A program made the translations under genes and the position numbers. 64,000 nt of DNA from Marinobacter mobilis (GTDB lineage: Bacteria > Pseudomonadota > Gammaproteobacteria > Pseudomonadales > Oleiphilaceae): positions 62,001-126,000 of the forward strand of contig NZ_FNNE01000011.1 of the NCBI RefSeq assembly GCF_900106945.1. Direction: 5' to 3'. The notes under the pieces are model-generated. The model was not told the DNA's origin. It worked only from the letters and a program-made list of their open reading frames with translations, and ran no database searches. This document shows positions 9,883 through 18,777 of the stretch, one piece after another. Position 1 is the stretch's first letter, and every line of letters begins with the position of its first letter.

Positions 9883-11044
9883 CCAGGGCTTTTCTGGTGG
9901 CCCGGCCTGTTTGCACTTTTTGTCTGGGAGCCTGCTTTTTTTCAGCTTCGGCGCCGGACAGCCGGTCTGAATATTCGCAGACCCGGTTACGCCCCAGCGT
10001 TTTTGCCTGATACAGCCCCTCGTCGGCGTGCTGCAGGCTTCGCTCAATGGTTTTCGATTGTTCAATAGCGGCGACGCCAATACTGATGGTCGCCTGAATC
10101 TTTTTACCGTCCACCTCGATGGATTGTGTGGCCACGGCCTCACGGATCCGGTCGGCTGACAGGAAGGCCTCCCGGGCGCCGGTTTCCGGCAACACGACCA
10201 GAAACTCTTCGCCCCCCCAGCGGGCAACGATGTCTACTTTTCGACATTCGCGCAGCAGGGTGCGGGCAACCAGCTTGATCATTTCATCACCGGCCAGGTG
10301 ACCATAGGTGTCGTTGACCTTCTTGAACAAATCAATGTCCATCAACAGGAGCGAGAAAGGCCGATGGTTTCTGCGGTAACGCTCGTACTCGCTCTCAAGC
10401 CGCGCATGCCCCTCACGGCGGTTGAACAGACCGGTGAGCGCATCGTGTTTTGCCGCATACTCAAATTCTGAGGCCAGTTGCAGCAACCGCTGTTTGCTGC
10501 GCCGGCGGCTCTGGTCGAGGGCATAGCAGGAGACCATCACAAAACCCAGTGCAGACAGCATCAGCAGGCTGAAGTCAGCGCTGTATGGTGTCTTGATAAT
10601 CATTCCGCCGATCGGACTGAACAGCAGCGCCAGGGCCAGCCATCCGCCAATGCAGCTGATCAGTCCCACCTTTTGGTTGCTGATATAGAACACCACCGGG
10701 GGGTAGGCAAACAGCCAGAGCACTCCGGCTCCGTTCTCCACGGCGAAGACCGTCAGGTATGAAAACAACAGCGTGATGAGGGCAACAAATCCGCCGTGAA
10801 GCAGGGGCTCACTGCGGCTGAAGCCATAGATGATCGCATTGGTTGCGAGCAAGGCGGCGAACGCACTGAGGGCATACAAGGTTGTGGTGTTACCTTGCAT
10901 ATAGCCACGAACGCTGAACACACTGAGCGCACAAACGCCGGCGACAGTGAGCCAGATAATCAGGGTTGAAACCGGGATTTCACCCTCGATATGGACATTG
11001 GCTGCGTTGTTCCTTGAGGCGTCAGAATCAGATATCAAAGCCAT
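9860..11044 (-). CDS. Membrane-bound diguanylate cyclase (GGDEF)
   Basis: The 394-residue protein has about six membrane segments (residues 25-190), a short linker helix, and a GGDEF domain that makes cyclic-di-GMP from two GTP. The active site is intact as GGEEF, and RKVD five residues upstream is a canonical RxxD inhibitory site, so product feedback is expected. The region after the domain is basic and Lys/Arg-rich. No recognised sensory domain is visible, so the stimulus is unknown. Confidence 0.9.
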   Translation of the reverse strand: MALISDSDASRNNAANVHIEGEIPVSTLIIWLTVAGVCALSVFSVRGYMQGNTTTLYALSAFAALLATNAIIYGFSRSEPLLHGGFVALITLLFSYLTVFAVENGAGVLWLFAYPPVVFYISNQKVGLISCIGGWLALALLFSPIGGMIIKTPYSADFSLLMLSALGFVMVSCYALDQSRRRSKQRLLQLASEFEYAAKHDALTGLFNRREGHARLESEYERYRRNHRPFSLLLMDIDLFKKVNDTYGHLAGDEMIKLVARTLLRECRKVDIVARWGGEEFLVVLPETGAREAFLSADRIREAVATQSIEVDGKKIQATISIGVAAIEQSKTIERSLQHADEGLYQAKTLGRNRVCEYSDRLSGAEAEKKQAPRQKVQTGRATRKALVTSPRRD

Positions 11045-11343
11045 AGTGTTTGGTTTTTCGGCGTGACAGAAGGCTACTTTATTATTTTATTGCTTCCTAG
11101 CTTAACGCCTATCGGGCAAATTGAATGTAGAAATTCGTAAACTTAGTCTGCTTTGATAGGTTTATGCGTAAATTCTCTGAAAGGCGGTGATGGCGGCGGG
11201 TGTTCAATGGCCGAAACGTCGTATTGGGATAGGCTAACCAGTAACCGGAAGCCCATCATTTACCCGTATAATGACCTGAGCACGGGTTCCCTTCATTCGT
11301 ACATTCTCCTACGGCCTGAGTGATTGGCTTCGGAAAGGATTTC

Positions 11344-12759
11344 ATGGCGTCCAAAAAGACTGGCAACACTGTATCCCGAATCAAGACTGGAAGTTTCGAG
11401 CGTCGGCTATCGATGACCCGGGCCGGGCTGTTTGCGGGCACCCGCATGGCTTCGCACATGGCGACCAACTGGTTCAGCAGCAAGGAAAATCGGGAACGTC
11501 GTCATCGTGCCATGTTGTCTCGCCAGGCAGAATTTCTGGTCGAGGAGCTGGGCAAGCTCAAGGGCAGTGTGGTCAAGATCGGGCAGGTCATGGCTCTCTA
11601 TGGAGAACACTTCCTGCCGGAAGAAGTCACCGAAGCCCTGCATACCCTGGAAGACCAGACCACGTCACTGGAGTGGAACGCTATCCGCGTGGTACTGGAG
11701 CGGGAACTCGGGACTGCGCGGCTGGCTGAGCTGGAAGTGGACCCGGAGCCCATCGGTGCGGCCTCTCTCGGCCAGGTGCATCGGGCCCGCCGGCTCAGTG
11801 ATGGCCTGGAACTGGTGCTCAAGGTGCAGTACCCGGGAGTGGCTGATGCCATCGACAGTGATCTCAACGCGGTTGCCCAATTATTGCGAGTCGCCCGGCT
11901 GGTCTCCATTGGCCCTGAATTCGAGGACTGGCTGGAAGAAGTCCGGCAGATGATGCATCGGGAAGTTGATTACCGGCTGGAAGCCGAAACGACCGAGCGT
12001 TTCAGGCAGATGCTTCTCGGCGATGAGCGCTTTGTGGTCCCCCGTGTATTGCCGGAATACTCGACCTCTCACCTCATGGCCTCTACCTATGAGCCCGGGC
12101 ATTCCGTCAGTTCTCTGGCCGTTCGTGAGCTACCGCTCGAGCGACGCAGCGAGCTCGGTAAGGCGGCGCTGGAACTGTTCCTTGAGGAGCTTTTTGTCTG
12201 GGGAGAGATTCAGACCGATCCAAACTTTGGTAATTATCGTATCCGCATCGCCGGAGAACCCGGCTGCGATATCGAGAAGGACCAGATCGTGCTGCTGGAT
12301 TTCGGAGCCGTACAAAGTTATCCGGAGAGCTTTCTGGAGCCGGTAAAGCGAATGATTGCAGCGTCTTACGAAGGTAACCGGGAAGGCCTTATTGATGGTG
12401 GCGTCGATCTCGGGTTTATGAGCCGGGACTGGCCCGAAGACGTTCTGCACACCTTTGCCGATGTCTGTATGTCGGTGCTGGAGCCGCTGAAGTCTGATCG
12501 CAGTCAATGGCCTGAGAATGCCGTAAACCGTCAGGGGCAGTACCGCTGGAAGCAAAGTGATCTGCCTTCCCGGGTGGCGCGACAGGCGGCGCGGTCGGCC
12601 ATCAGCCGTTATTTCCGGATTCCGCCAAAGGAATTTGTCTTCCTCAATCGCAAGCTGATCGGTGTCTACACCTTCATTTCAGTGCTGTGTTCCGAGTTCA
12701 ACGGAGAGGCTTTGCTGCGCGCCTACCTCTATCGCGGTGATCGCAACCCGCAGGGCTGA
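11344..12759 (+). CDS. ABC1/UbiB-family atypical protein kinase-like protein
   Basis: The 471-residue protein belongs to the ABC1/AarF/UbiB superfamily. It has the KxGQ motif (SVVKIGQVM), an Ala-rich nucleotide loop (IGAASLGQVHRA), a lysine-containing strand (LVLKVQYPGV), the catalytic-loop equivalent QTDPNFGNY, and the metal motif LDFGAVQSY. Family members support ubiquinone biosynthesis as unusual ATPases or kinases. This one lacks the C-terminal membrane pair and ubiE/ubiJ neighbours of true UbiB, so it is probably a paralogue. The ATG at 11344 follows AAAGGA; an in-frame GTG at 11320 has no such site. Confidence 0.88.
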   Translation: MASKKTGNTVSRIKTGSFERRLSMTRAGLFAGTRMASHMATNWFSSKENRERRHRAMLSRQAEFLVEELGKLKGSVVKIGQVMALYGEHFLPEEVTEALHTLEDQTTSLEWNAIRVVLERELGTARLAELEVDPEPIGAASLGQVHRARRLSDGLELVLKVQYPGVADAIDSDLNAVAQLLRVARLVSIGPEFEDWLEEVRQMMHREVDYRLEAETTERFRQMLLGDERFVVPRVLPEYSTSHLMASTYEPGHSVSSLAVRELPLERRSELGKAALELFLEELFVWGEIQTDPNFGNYRIRIAGEPGCDIEKDQIVLLDFGAVQSYPESFLEPVKRMIAASYEGNREGLIDGGVDLGFMSRDWPEDVLHTFADVCMSVLEPLKSDRSQWPENAVNRQGQYRWKQSDLPSRVARQAARSAISRYFRIPPKEFVFLNRKLIGVYTFISVLCSEFNGEALLRAYLYRGDRNPQG

Positions 12760-12772
12760 AGCCTTGACCCCA

Positions 12773-13213
12773 TCAGCCTGGGGTTCCGTTACCGAAGGAT
12801 TCAAGGACGATCCACAACACGACGGCGTAGCGGGCGCCTTTGCCAATGGCGACCAGTGTAATGAAGGTCAGCCAGGGCACCCGCATAATCCCGCCAACCA
12901 GGGTCAGTACATCTCCGCCCACCGGCAGCCAACCCAACAACAATGACCATTCGCCATAGCGCAGATACCGTGCGCGTGCTTTTTCCATCTGTTCCCGGCT
13001 GAACGGAAACCAGCGCCGATCCTGGAAGCGCTCAACCTGTCGCCCCAGTATACCGTTAACCACCGACCCCAATGTGTTGCCCAGAGTGGCCCAGAACCAT
13101 AGCCACCAGACCGAGTAGCCCTGGGTGACAAGGCCGCCGAACAGGACCTCGGAATAGGCTGGTAAAAGCGTAGCGGCGAGGAAAGAGGTCAGGAAAAGGC
13201 TAAGGTATACCAC
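12773..13213 (-). CDS. YqaA-type DedA/SNARE-associated membrane protein
   Basis: This 146-residue GTG-started protein has three to four membrane segments and the VTT/DedA-type pattern: a proline-bearing first helix (LLPAYSEVLFGGL), then TLGNTLGSVVNG, and GWLPVGGDVLTLVGG. DedA relatives are lipid or small-molecule flippases, but YqaA itself has no proven role. It converges on the ABC1-family gene with only 13 bp between stops. Confidence 0.85.
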   Translation of the reverse strand: MVYLSLFLTSFLAATLLPAYSEVLFGGLVTQGYSVWWLWFWATLGNTLGSVVNGILGRQVERFQDRRWFPFSREQMEKARARYLRYGEWSLLLGWLPVGGDVLTLVGGIMRVPWLTFITLVAIGKGARYAVVLWIVLESFGNGTPG

Positions 13214-13242
13214 GTTGATCCCGTTGGGTTGGTGATGGGGGC

Positions 13243-13395
13243 ATGATCGTTACGGCCCAGCGTTCGTTGGGGACGATGGAAGCCGATAGTACCCGCGCCA
13301 CAGTCGGCATGGTGCAGGATATCGCGATGAAGTGGTTATCTGCCACTGCAGCCCGATATGGTGAAGATGTCAGCGGTCTGCTCAACGCCGCCTGA
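13243..13395 (+). CDS. Possible small protein of 50 residues
   Basis: An ATG at 13243, preceded by a G-rich stretch, opens a 50-codon frame ending at TGA 13393-13395. The product has balanced composition with a helical C-terminal half (MKWLSATAARYGEDVSG). It lies in the otherwise empty 342 bp between the YqaA-type gene and the glutaredoxin. I do not recognise it, and the coding status is uncertain. The antisense frame is Pro/Ser-rich and less plausible. Confidence 0.35.
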   Translation: MIVTAQRSLGTMEADSTRATVGMVQDIAMKWLSATAARYGEDVSGLLNAA

Positions 13396-13555
13396 AAACC
13401 TGGCTTGCCCCCTCATTGGTTCTGGCTATCGAGGATATTTGTCCGATTGAGTTTTGTTTTGTCGGCATGGCTGGCATCATGCTCACGGTGATGAGGGTGC
13501 GGAGCTTGCCGCACCGGTAATTGATTTGGCAGTTTGTTCAGCGAGAGGAGCGTTT

Positions 13556-13813
13556 ATGGAGCAGGTTACAATTTATGGTCGTATGTCCTGTGGCTTCTGT
13601 GTCCGCGCCAGGCAGCTCTGTGAGCTCAAGAACTTCCCCTACCGGTTCGTTAACATGGCGGAAGAGGGCATCACCAAGGCCGACCTGGAGAAGATCATCG
13701 GCAAGCCGGTGATGACCGTTCCGCAGATTTTTGTCGGTGACCAGCACATTGGTGGATGCGATGACTTTTTCCTCTACGTGCGGCAGTCCGAGGCGGCTGA
13801 GACCGTTGGCTAG
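13556..13813 (+). CDS. Glutaredoxin (GrxA-like, CGFC active site)
   Basis: This 85-residue thioredoxin-fold protein reduces disulfides and glutathione mixed disulfides using glutathione. It has the redox site CGFC near residues 12-15, the cis-proline TVPQIF, and the glutathione-binding end GGCDD. The stretch ITKADLEKIIGKPVMTVPQI resembles E. coli GrxA more than GrxC. The usual CPYC site is changed to CGFC. The start at 13556 follows GAGAGGAG. A strong terminator follows. Confidence 0.93.
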   Translation: MEQVTIYGRMSCGFCVRARQLCELKNFPYRFVNMAEEGITKADLEKIIGKPVMTVPQIFVGDQHIGGCDDFFLYVRQSEAAETVG

Positions 13814-13830
13814 TTGTAGACCGCAGTGAC

Positions 13831-13859
13831 AAAAAAGGCGCCCCGGAGGGCGCCTTTTT
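13831..13859. terminator. Bidirectional rho-independent terminator
   Basis: A perfect 7-bp stem (GGCGCCC/GGGCGCC, loop CGGA) has an A-run on its left and a T-run on its right. It can end transcription of the glutaredoxin gene from the left and of the phosphofructokinase gene from the right. Confidence 0.92.
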
Positions 13860-13878
13860 CATGGCCGGAGGTTGGCCA

Positions 13879-15141
13879 TCAGATGTCAAAAGCGGTTTTC
13901 AGCTTCTTCTCCACCAGCTCATTTTTCAGTTTGGCCACCTTGGGCAGGCCATTCTCGAACGGTGGGAAGGCTTCGCCTTCGATCAGGGGCTGCAGGTATT
14001 CACGGCAGTCCTGGGTGATTCCGAAGCCATCATCAGTGATGTAGTGGATCGGCATCTTCTTTTCCTGGTTGGCCACTTCACTCAGTGGCGCTTCGCCAAT
14101 GTGCCAGCGATAGGGGGAAGCCTGTTCGCGGACAATCGTCGGCATCAGCGCCTGTTTGCCGGCCAGAGCCATTTCCACCGCGGCCTTGCCCACGGTGTAG
14201 GCCTGCTCAACGTCCGTCGCGGAAGCGATGTGACGGGCGGCGCGCTGCAGGTAGTCGGCCACCGCCCAGTGGTATTTGTAACCCAGGGCATGGCGAACCA
14301 TGTTGGCCAGAGCCGGAGCGACACCGCCGAGCTGGGTGTGCCCGAAGGCATCCTTGGCACCGGCATCGGCAACAAAGCGGCCATCTTCGTACTGGGCGCC
14401 TTCTGAGGCAACCACCACGCAGTACCCGTAGTTCTGAACGCAGTAATCCACCCGTTTGAGGAACGCTTCGCGGTCAAACGGTACTTCCGGGAACAGGATG
14501 ATATGGGGTGGTTCACCTTCGCCATTGCCGGCGAGGCCACCGGAGGCCGCAATCCAGCCAGCATGACGGCCCATGACTTCGAGAATGAACACCTTGGTGG
14601 ACGACTCGCTCATGGAACGGATATCAAGGCTGGCTTCCAGGGTGGAGGTAGCAATGTACTTTGCTACGGAACCAAAGCCGGGGCAGCAGTCGGTAAACGG
14701 CAGGTCGTTGTCGACAGTTTTGGGGACACCGATACAGGTAATGGGGTAGCCCATTTTCTCGCCCAGCTGCGACACCTTGTATGCGGTATCTTGGGAATCG
14801 CCACCACCGTTATAGAAGAAGTAGCCAATGTCGTGGGCGCGGAACACCTCGATCAGGCGCTCGTACTCACGACGGTTCTCGGTCAGGTTTTTCAGCTTGT
14901 AGCGGCAGGAGCCAAAGGCGCCGCCCGGAGTATGCAGCAGGGCGTGGATGGCATCATCGGATTCCAGACTGGTATCGATCAGTTCTTCCCGCAGGGCGCC
15001 GATAATCCCGTTGCGTCCGGCAAATACCTTTCCGATTTTATCCGGGTTCTTGCGGGCGGTCTGGATAACACCGCAAGCACTGGCGTTAATGACGGCGGTG
15101 ACTCCGCCGGACTGGGCGTAAAACGCGTTCTTGATGGCCAT
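13879..15141 (-). CDS. 6-phosphofructokinase, probably diphosphate-dependent
   Basis: The enzyme phosphorylates fructose-6-phosphate. The 420-residue length and two motifs point to PPi rather than ATP as donor: GGGDSQDT in place of the ATP-type GGDGS loop, and PKTVDNDL, where lysine replaces the glycine of ATP-type PGTIDND. MGRHAGWIA and the substrate loop are also present. A PPi enzyme is reversible and could serve glycolysis and gluconeogenesis. The ATG at 15141 follows AGGAGG; the frame extends 17 codons further but without a ribosome site. Confidence 0.92.
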   Translation of the reverse strand: MAIKNAFYAQSGGVTAVINASACGVIQTARKNPDKIGKVFAGRNGIIGALREELIDTSLESDDAIHALLHTPGGAFGSCRYKLKNLTENRREYERLIEVFRAHDIGYFFYNGGGDSQDTAYKVSQLGEKMGYPITCIGVPKTVDNDLPFTDCCPGFGSVAKYIATSTLEASLDIRSMSESSTKVFILEVMGRHAGWIAASGGLAGNGEGEPPHIILFPEVPFDREAFLKRVDYCVQNYGYCVVVASEGAQYEDGRFVADAGAKDAFGHTQLGGVAPALANMVRHALGYKYHWAVADYLQRAARHIASATDVEQAYTVGKAAVEMALAGKQALMPTIVREQASPYRWHIGEAPLSEVANQEKKMPIHYITDDGFGITQDCREYLQPLIEGEAFPPFENGLPKVAKLKNELVEKKLKTAFDI

Positions 15142-15304
15142 GTTGGCTGGCGCCTCCTGCTGGTTAAACGGTTGCCGCGCATGATACGTCAATTATTGCC
15201 AATTTTCATGGCGGAGACCCCTTATACACGGGTCAATTTGCCCTTGACGGGTGGGGGCGTATACGGGAGGCTTGGCACGGTTCACTTATCAGGGCTGATT
15301 TGAC

Positions 15305-16699
15305 ATGCATATTCACATCTTGGGCATCTGTGGCACGTTTATGGGAAGCCTGGCGGTACTGGCCCGGGAGTTGGGGCATACCGTCACCGGATCCGATCAG
15401 GGCGTGTACCCACCCATGAGCACCCAGCTGGAAGCCCAGGGCATCAGCCTGATGGAAGGCTACGATCCGACGCATCTTGATCCGGTACCGGATCTGGTTC
15501 TGATCGGCAACGCCATGTCCCGCGGCAACCCGGAAGTGGAGGCGGTGCTGAATCGCAACATCGACTACATGTCCGGGCCTGAATGGCTGGCGCGGGAAGT
15601 GCTGCGCAAGCGCTGGGTGCTGGCGGTTGCCGGCACCCATGGCAAGACCACCACCACCTCGATGCTGTTGTGGATTCTGGACCAGGCGGGATTTGATCCG
15701 GGCTACCTGGTGGGTGGTGTGCCAAAAGATTTTCCGGTCTCTGCCCGGCTTGGCAGCAGCGACTTTTTCGTGATCGAGGCCGACGAGTACGACAGTGCGT
15801 TTTTCGACAAGCGCTCGAAATTTATTCATTACCGGCCGCGAACGCTGATCCTCAATAACCTGGAATTTGATCACGCCGACATCTTCGACAACGTTGAGGC
15901 CATCGAGCGCCAGTTTCATCACCTGGTCAGAACGGTTCCGTCTCAGGGCCTGCTGGTTCGGCCCGCCCGCGACGAACATCTGGACCGGGCACTGGCCATG
16001 GGCAGCTGGAGCGGCGTTCAGTCCACGGCCATTGGGGGCGAGAGCGACAACGCTGACTGGCGTGCCGAGTTGCTGAAGGACGACGGCAGCGAGTTCATGG
16101 TGATCCATCATGAGCAGCCGGTGGCCAAGGTCCGGTGGGCCCAGACCGGCATGCATAACGTGCGTAATGCACTGGCAGCCATTGCCGCTGCCCGTCACGT
16201 TGGGGTGACGCCTGACCACGCGATTGCGGCCCTGAACCGCTTTTCGGGGGTCAAGCGGCGGATGGAACTGCTGGCCGATATTGATGGGGTGCGGGTCTAC
16301 GACGACTTCGCTCACCATCCCACGGCCATCGCCACGACCCTTGAAGGGCTGCGTAATCAGGTGGGTGATGAGCCCATCCTGGCGTTGATCGAACCACGCT
16401 CCAACACCATGCAGCAAGGTGTGCACCAGCAGGCGTTGTTGCCCAGTGCCGATGCCGCGAACCGGGTGTTGTGGGCCAACCTCAACCAATTGGAGTGGCT
16501 GGACAGCCTGGTGGCCGCTCATCAGCAAAGCTCTGGTGACCACGAAACCCATCAGGTCGAGGGCTCGGTCGAGGCGCTGATCAGTCGCACACTGGAAGAG
16601 CTGACCCAGCCCTGCCATATTGTGGTCATGAGTAATGGCGGATTTGGTGGCATCCACCAGAAACTGGTGGCGGCACTCAAGCAGCGGCTTGGCCACTGA
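15305..16699 (+). CDS. mpl: UDP-N-acetylmuramate:tripeptide ligase Mpl
   Basis: Mpl recycles peptidoglycan by ligating the tripeptide L-Ala-gamma-D-Glu-meso-DAP to UDP-MurNAc in the cytoplasm. The 464-residue Mur-ligase has an N-terminal Rossmann-like domain (HILGICGTFMGSLA), the ATP loop GTHGKTTT near residue 111, and EADEYDSAFFDKRSKF, characteristic of Mpl rather than MurC. The C-terminal domain has YDDFAHHPTAI. ubiX follows 26 bp later on the same strand. Confidence 0.96.
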   Translation: MHIHILGICGTFMGSLAVLARELGHTVTGSDQGVYPPMSTQLEAQGISLMEGYDPTHLDPVPDLVLIGNAMSRGNPEVEAVLNRNIDYMSGPEWLAREVLRKRWVLAVAGTHGKTTTTSMLLWILDQAGFDPGYLVGGVPKDFPVSARLGSSDFFVIEADEYDSAFFDKRSKFIHYRPRTLILNNLEFDHADIFDNVEAIERQFHHLVRTVPSQGLLVRPARDEHLDRALAMGSWSGVQSTAIGGESDNADWRAELLKDDGSEFMVIHHEQPVAKVRWAQTGMHNVRNALAAIAAARHVGVTPDHAIAALNRFSGVKRRMELLADIDGVRVYDDFAHHPTAIATTLEGLRNQVGDEPILALIEPRSNTMQQGVHQQALLPSADAANRVLWANLNQLEWLDSLVAAHQQSSGDHETHQVEGSVEALISRTLEELTQPCHIVVMSNGGFGGIHQKLVAALKQRLGH

Positions 16700-16725
16700 G
16701 CGATTTCAGCGCAGGAAACTGACCC

Positions 16726-17379
16726 ATGACAGCCGATCCGGCCGTGCGGAAAACCATCAATCTGGCCTTTACTGGTGCCTCCGGGGCTCAGTATGGTCTG
16801 CGTCTGTTGCAATGCCTGCTGGCCGCCGGCTGCCGGGTTCATTTGATGGTCAGTCGTGCGGCCCAGGTGGTGATCGCCACCGAAACCGACCTCAAGCTGC
16901 CCGGCAGTCCGCCCGCCATGCAGGAGTACCTGGCGGGCCTCTATGGCGCCGGGGCGGATCAGTTGCTGGTGTTTGGTCGTGAAGACTGGTTCGCCCCTCC
17001 GGCGTCCGGTTCGGGCGAACCCGCGCCGCTCGTGGTTTGTCCCTGCAGCACGGGAACCTTGTCGGCCCTGGCGACCGGAGCCAGCAACAACCTGATTGAA
17101 CGGGCTGGCGACGTTGCCCTGAAAGAACGTCGGACGCTGATTCTGGTGCCGCGGGAAGCGCCTTACTCGGAAGTGCACCTCGAAAACATGCTCCGCCTGA
17201 CCCGCATGGGGGCGACCATCATTCCGGCCAGTCCCGGCTTCTACCATCAGCCCGGCTCTATAGAAGATCTGGTGGACTTCATTGTGGCCCGCCTTCTGGA
17301 TCACCTGGGGGTCGACCAGACACTGATGCCCCGTTGGGGGGAAGAGCGGGTACAGCGCAAGCACGGTGGTCAGGACTAA
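16726..17379 (+). CDS. ubiX: Flavin prenyltransferase UbiX
   Basis: UbiX joins a dimethylallyl group to FMN to make the prenylated flavin cofactor used by UbiD decarboxylase in ubiquinone synthesis. The 217-residue protein has the FMN motif TGASGAQYG near residue 17, [11 protein letters not shown], and the C-terminal loop [16 protein letters not shown]. It pairs with mpl in several Pseudomonadales-type genomes. ubiD is not in the window. Confidence 0.95.
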   Translation: MTADPAVRKTINLAFTGASGAQYGLRLLQCLLAAGCRVHLMVSRAAQVVIATETDLKLPGSPPAMQEYLAGLYGAGADQLLVFGREDWFAPPASGSGEPAPLVVCPCSTGTLSALATGASNNLIERAGDVALKERRTLILVPREAPYSEVHLENMLRLTRMGATIIPASPGFYHQPGSIEDLVDFIVARLLDHLGVDQTLMPRWGEERVQRKHGGQD

Positions 17380-17486
17380 CGGCGGTTTTGGCCAACCGGA
17401 TTGATGTTTTTCACCATTGAGCAAATTCCTGTCGAACACCAGACTCTGTGAATAAACATAACGACAACCACTCACAGGGGTTCAAC

Positions 17487-18626
17487 ATGATTCCACGTAC
17501 TCTTTTCGATGCCGACCTGGAAGGCTTCCGGGATTCCGTCCGCAAGTTCTTTGAGCAGGAAGCGGCCCCCTACCATGAGCAATGGGAAAAAGACGGCCAG
17601 GTCAGCCGCGAGCTGTGGACCAAGGCCGGTGAACTGGGCTTCCTGTGCGCCACCATGCCGGAAGAGTACGGTGGTGTGGGTGCCGATTTTCGTTACAGCG
17701 CGGTGATCCATGAGGAAATTTCCCGTGCTGGCCTGTCCGGAATTGGCTGGGGCCTGCATTCCGATATCGTGGCTCCCTACATTCTCCACTACGGGTCCGA
17801 GGCACAGAAGCAGCACTACCTGCCCAAGCTTGCCAGCGGCGAGATGATCGGAGCCATTGCGATGACCGAACCCGGCGCGGGGTCCGACCTGCAGGGCGTC
17901 AAAACCAATGCGATCAAGAACGGCGACCATTACGTTCTGAACGGTTCCAAAACATTCATCACCAACGGCCAGCTGGCGGATGTGGTGATTGTGGTGGCCA
18001 AGACGGATCCCAAGGAAGGTGCCAAGGGCACCAGCCTGTTCATCGTCGAGTCTGCCTGGGCGGGCTTTGAGAAAGGGCAGAACCTGAACAAGGTCGGTAT
18101 GAAAGCCCAGGATACGTCCGAACTGTTCTTCCAGGATGTAAAGATTCCCGAGACCCACCTGTTGGGCAGCAATGAAGGCCAGGGGTTTTTCCAGCTGATG
18201 CAGGAACTCCCGGCGGAACGCCTGCAAGTTGCTCTGACCGCGGTGGCCGCGGCGGAAGCGGCCTGGGAGTGGACGCTGGCCTACGTCAAAGACCGCAAGG
18301 CCTTCGGTAAGCCTGTCGCGGCCTTCCAGAACACCCGCTTCAAGATGGCAGAAATGAAAGCGGACATCACGGCGGCGCGGGTTTTTGTCGACCGTTGTCT
18401 TGAGCTGCATCTTGAGAAAAAGCTGGATGTCACCACTGCGGCAATGCTCAAGCAGTGGACGACCGATCTGCAGTGCAAGGTGATGGATGAGTGTGTCCAG
18501 CTTCACGGCGGGTATGGCTACATGTGGGAATACCCGATTGCCCGTGCCTGGGCTGACTCCCGGGTGCAGCGCATCTATGCCGGTACCAACGAGATCATGA
18601 AAGAGATTGTTGCCCGTTCCTTCTGA
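17487..18626 (+). CDS. Acyl-CoA dehydrogenase, long-chain type
   Basis: This FAD enzyme introduces the alpha-beta double bond in fatty acyl-CoA for beta-oxidation. The 379-residue protein has the family signatures AMTEPGAGSDLQ, CVQLHGGYGYMWEYPIA and YAGTNEIMKEIVAR. The site that holds the catalytic Glu in medium-chain enzymes is Ala (YAGT). The base is instead predicted in LPAERLQ, as in mammalian long-chain and isovaleryl-CoA dehydrogenases. The start ATG at 17487 follows CAGGGG; an upstream in-frame GTG (17448) is less likely. Confidence 0.93.
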   Translation: MIPRTLFDADLEGFRDSVRKFFEQEAAPYHEQWEKDGQVSRELWTKAGELGFLCATMPEEYGGVGADFRYSAVIHEEISRAGLSGIGWGLHSDIVAPYILHYGSEAQKQHYLPKLASGEMIGAIAMTEPGAGSDLQGVKTNAIKNGDHYVLNGSKTFITNGQLADVVIVVAKTDPKEGAKGTSLFIVESAWAGFEKGQNLNKVGMKAQDTSELFFQDVKIPETHLLGSNEGQGFFQLMQELPAERLQVALTAVAAAEAAWEWTLAYVKDRKAFGKPVAAFQNTRFKMAEMKADITAARVFVDRCLELHLEKKLDVTTAAMLKQWTTDLQCKVMDECVQLHGGYGYMWEYPIARAWADSRVQRIYAGTNEIMKEIVARSF

Positions 18627-18777
18627 TTGCGGGCCAGCGGCCTGACCCGACACACCCGGGTGCCTCTCTTTGGGGTACCCGGTTACTCAACTTTACAATT
18701 TGCCAAGCCTATCAAGGTTCCTGCCGGCAAGTTCACATAGAGTATCCGGACAACCACCAACAAGGATAACGGTTGCC

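Noticed and set aside
15233..16696. Minus-strand open frame of 487 codons
   Set aside because: It is the reverse of mpl, which has full motifs.
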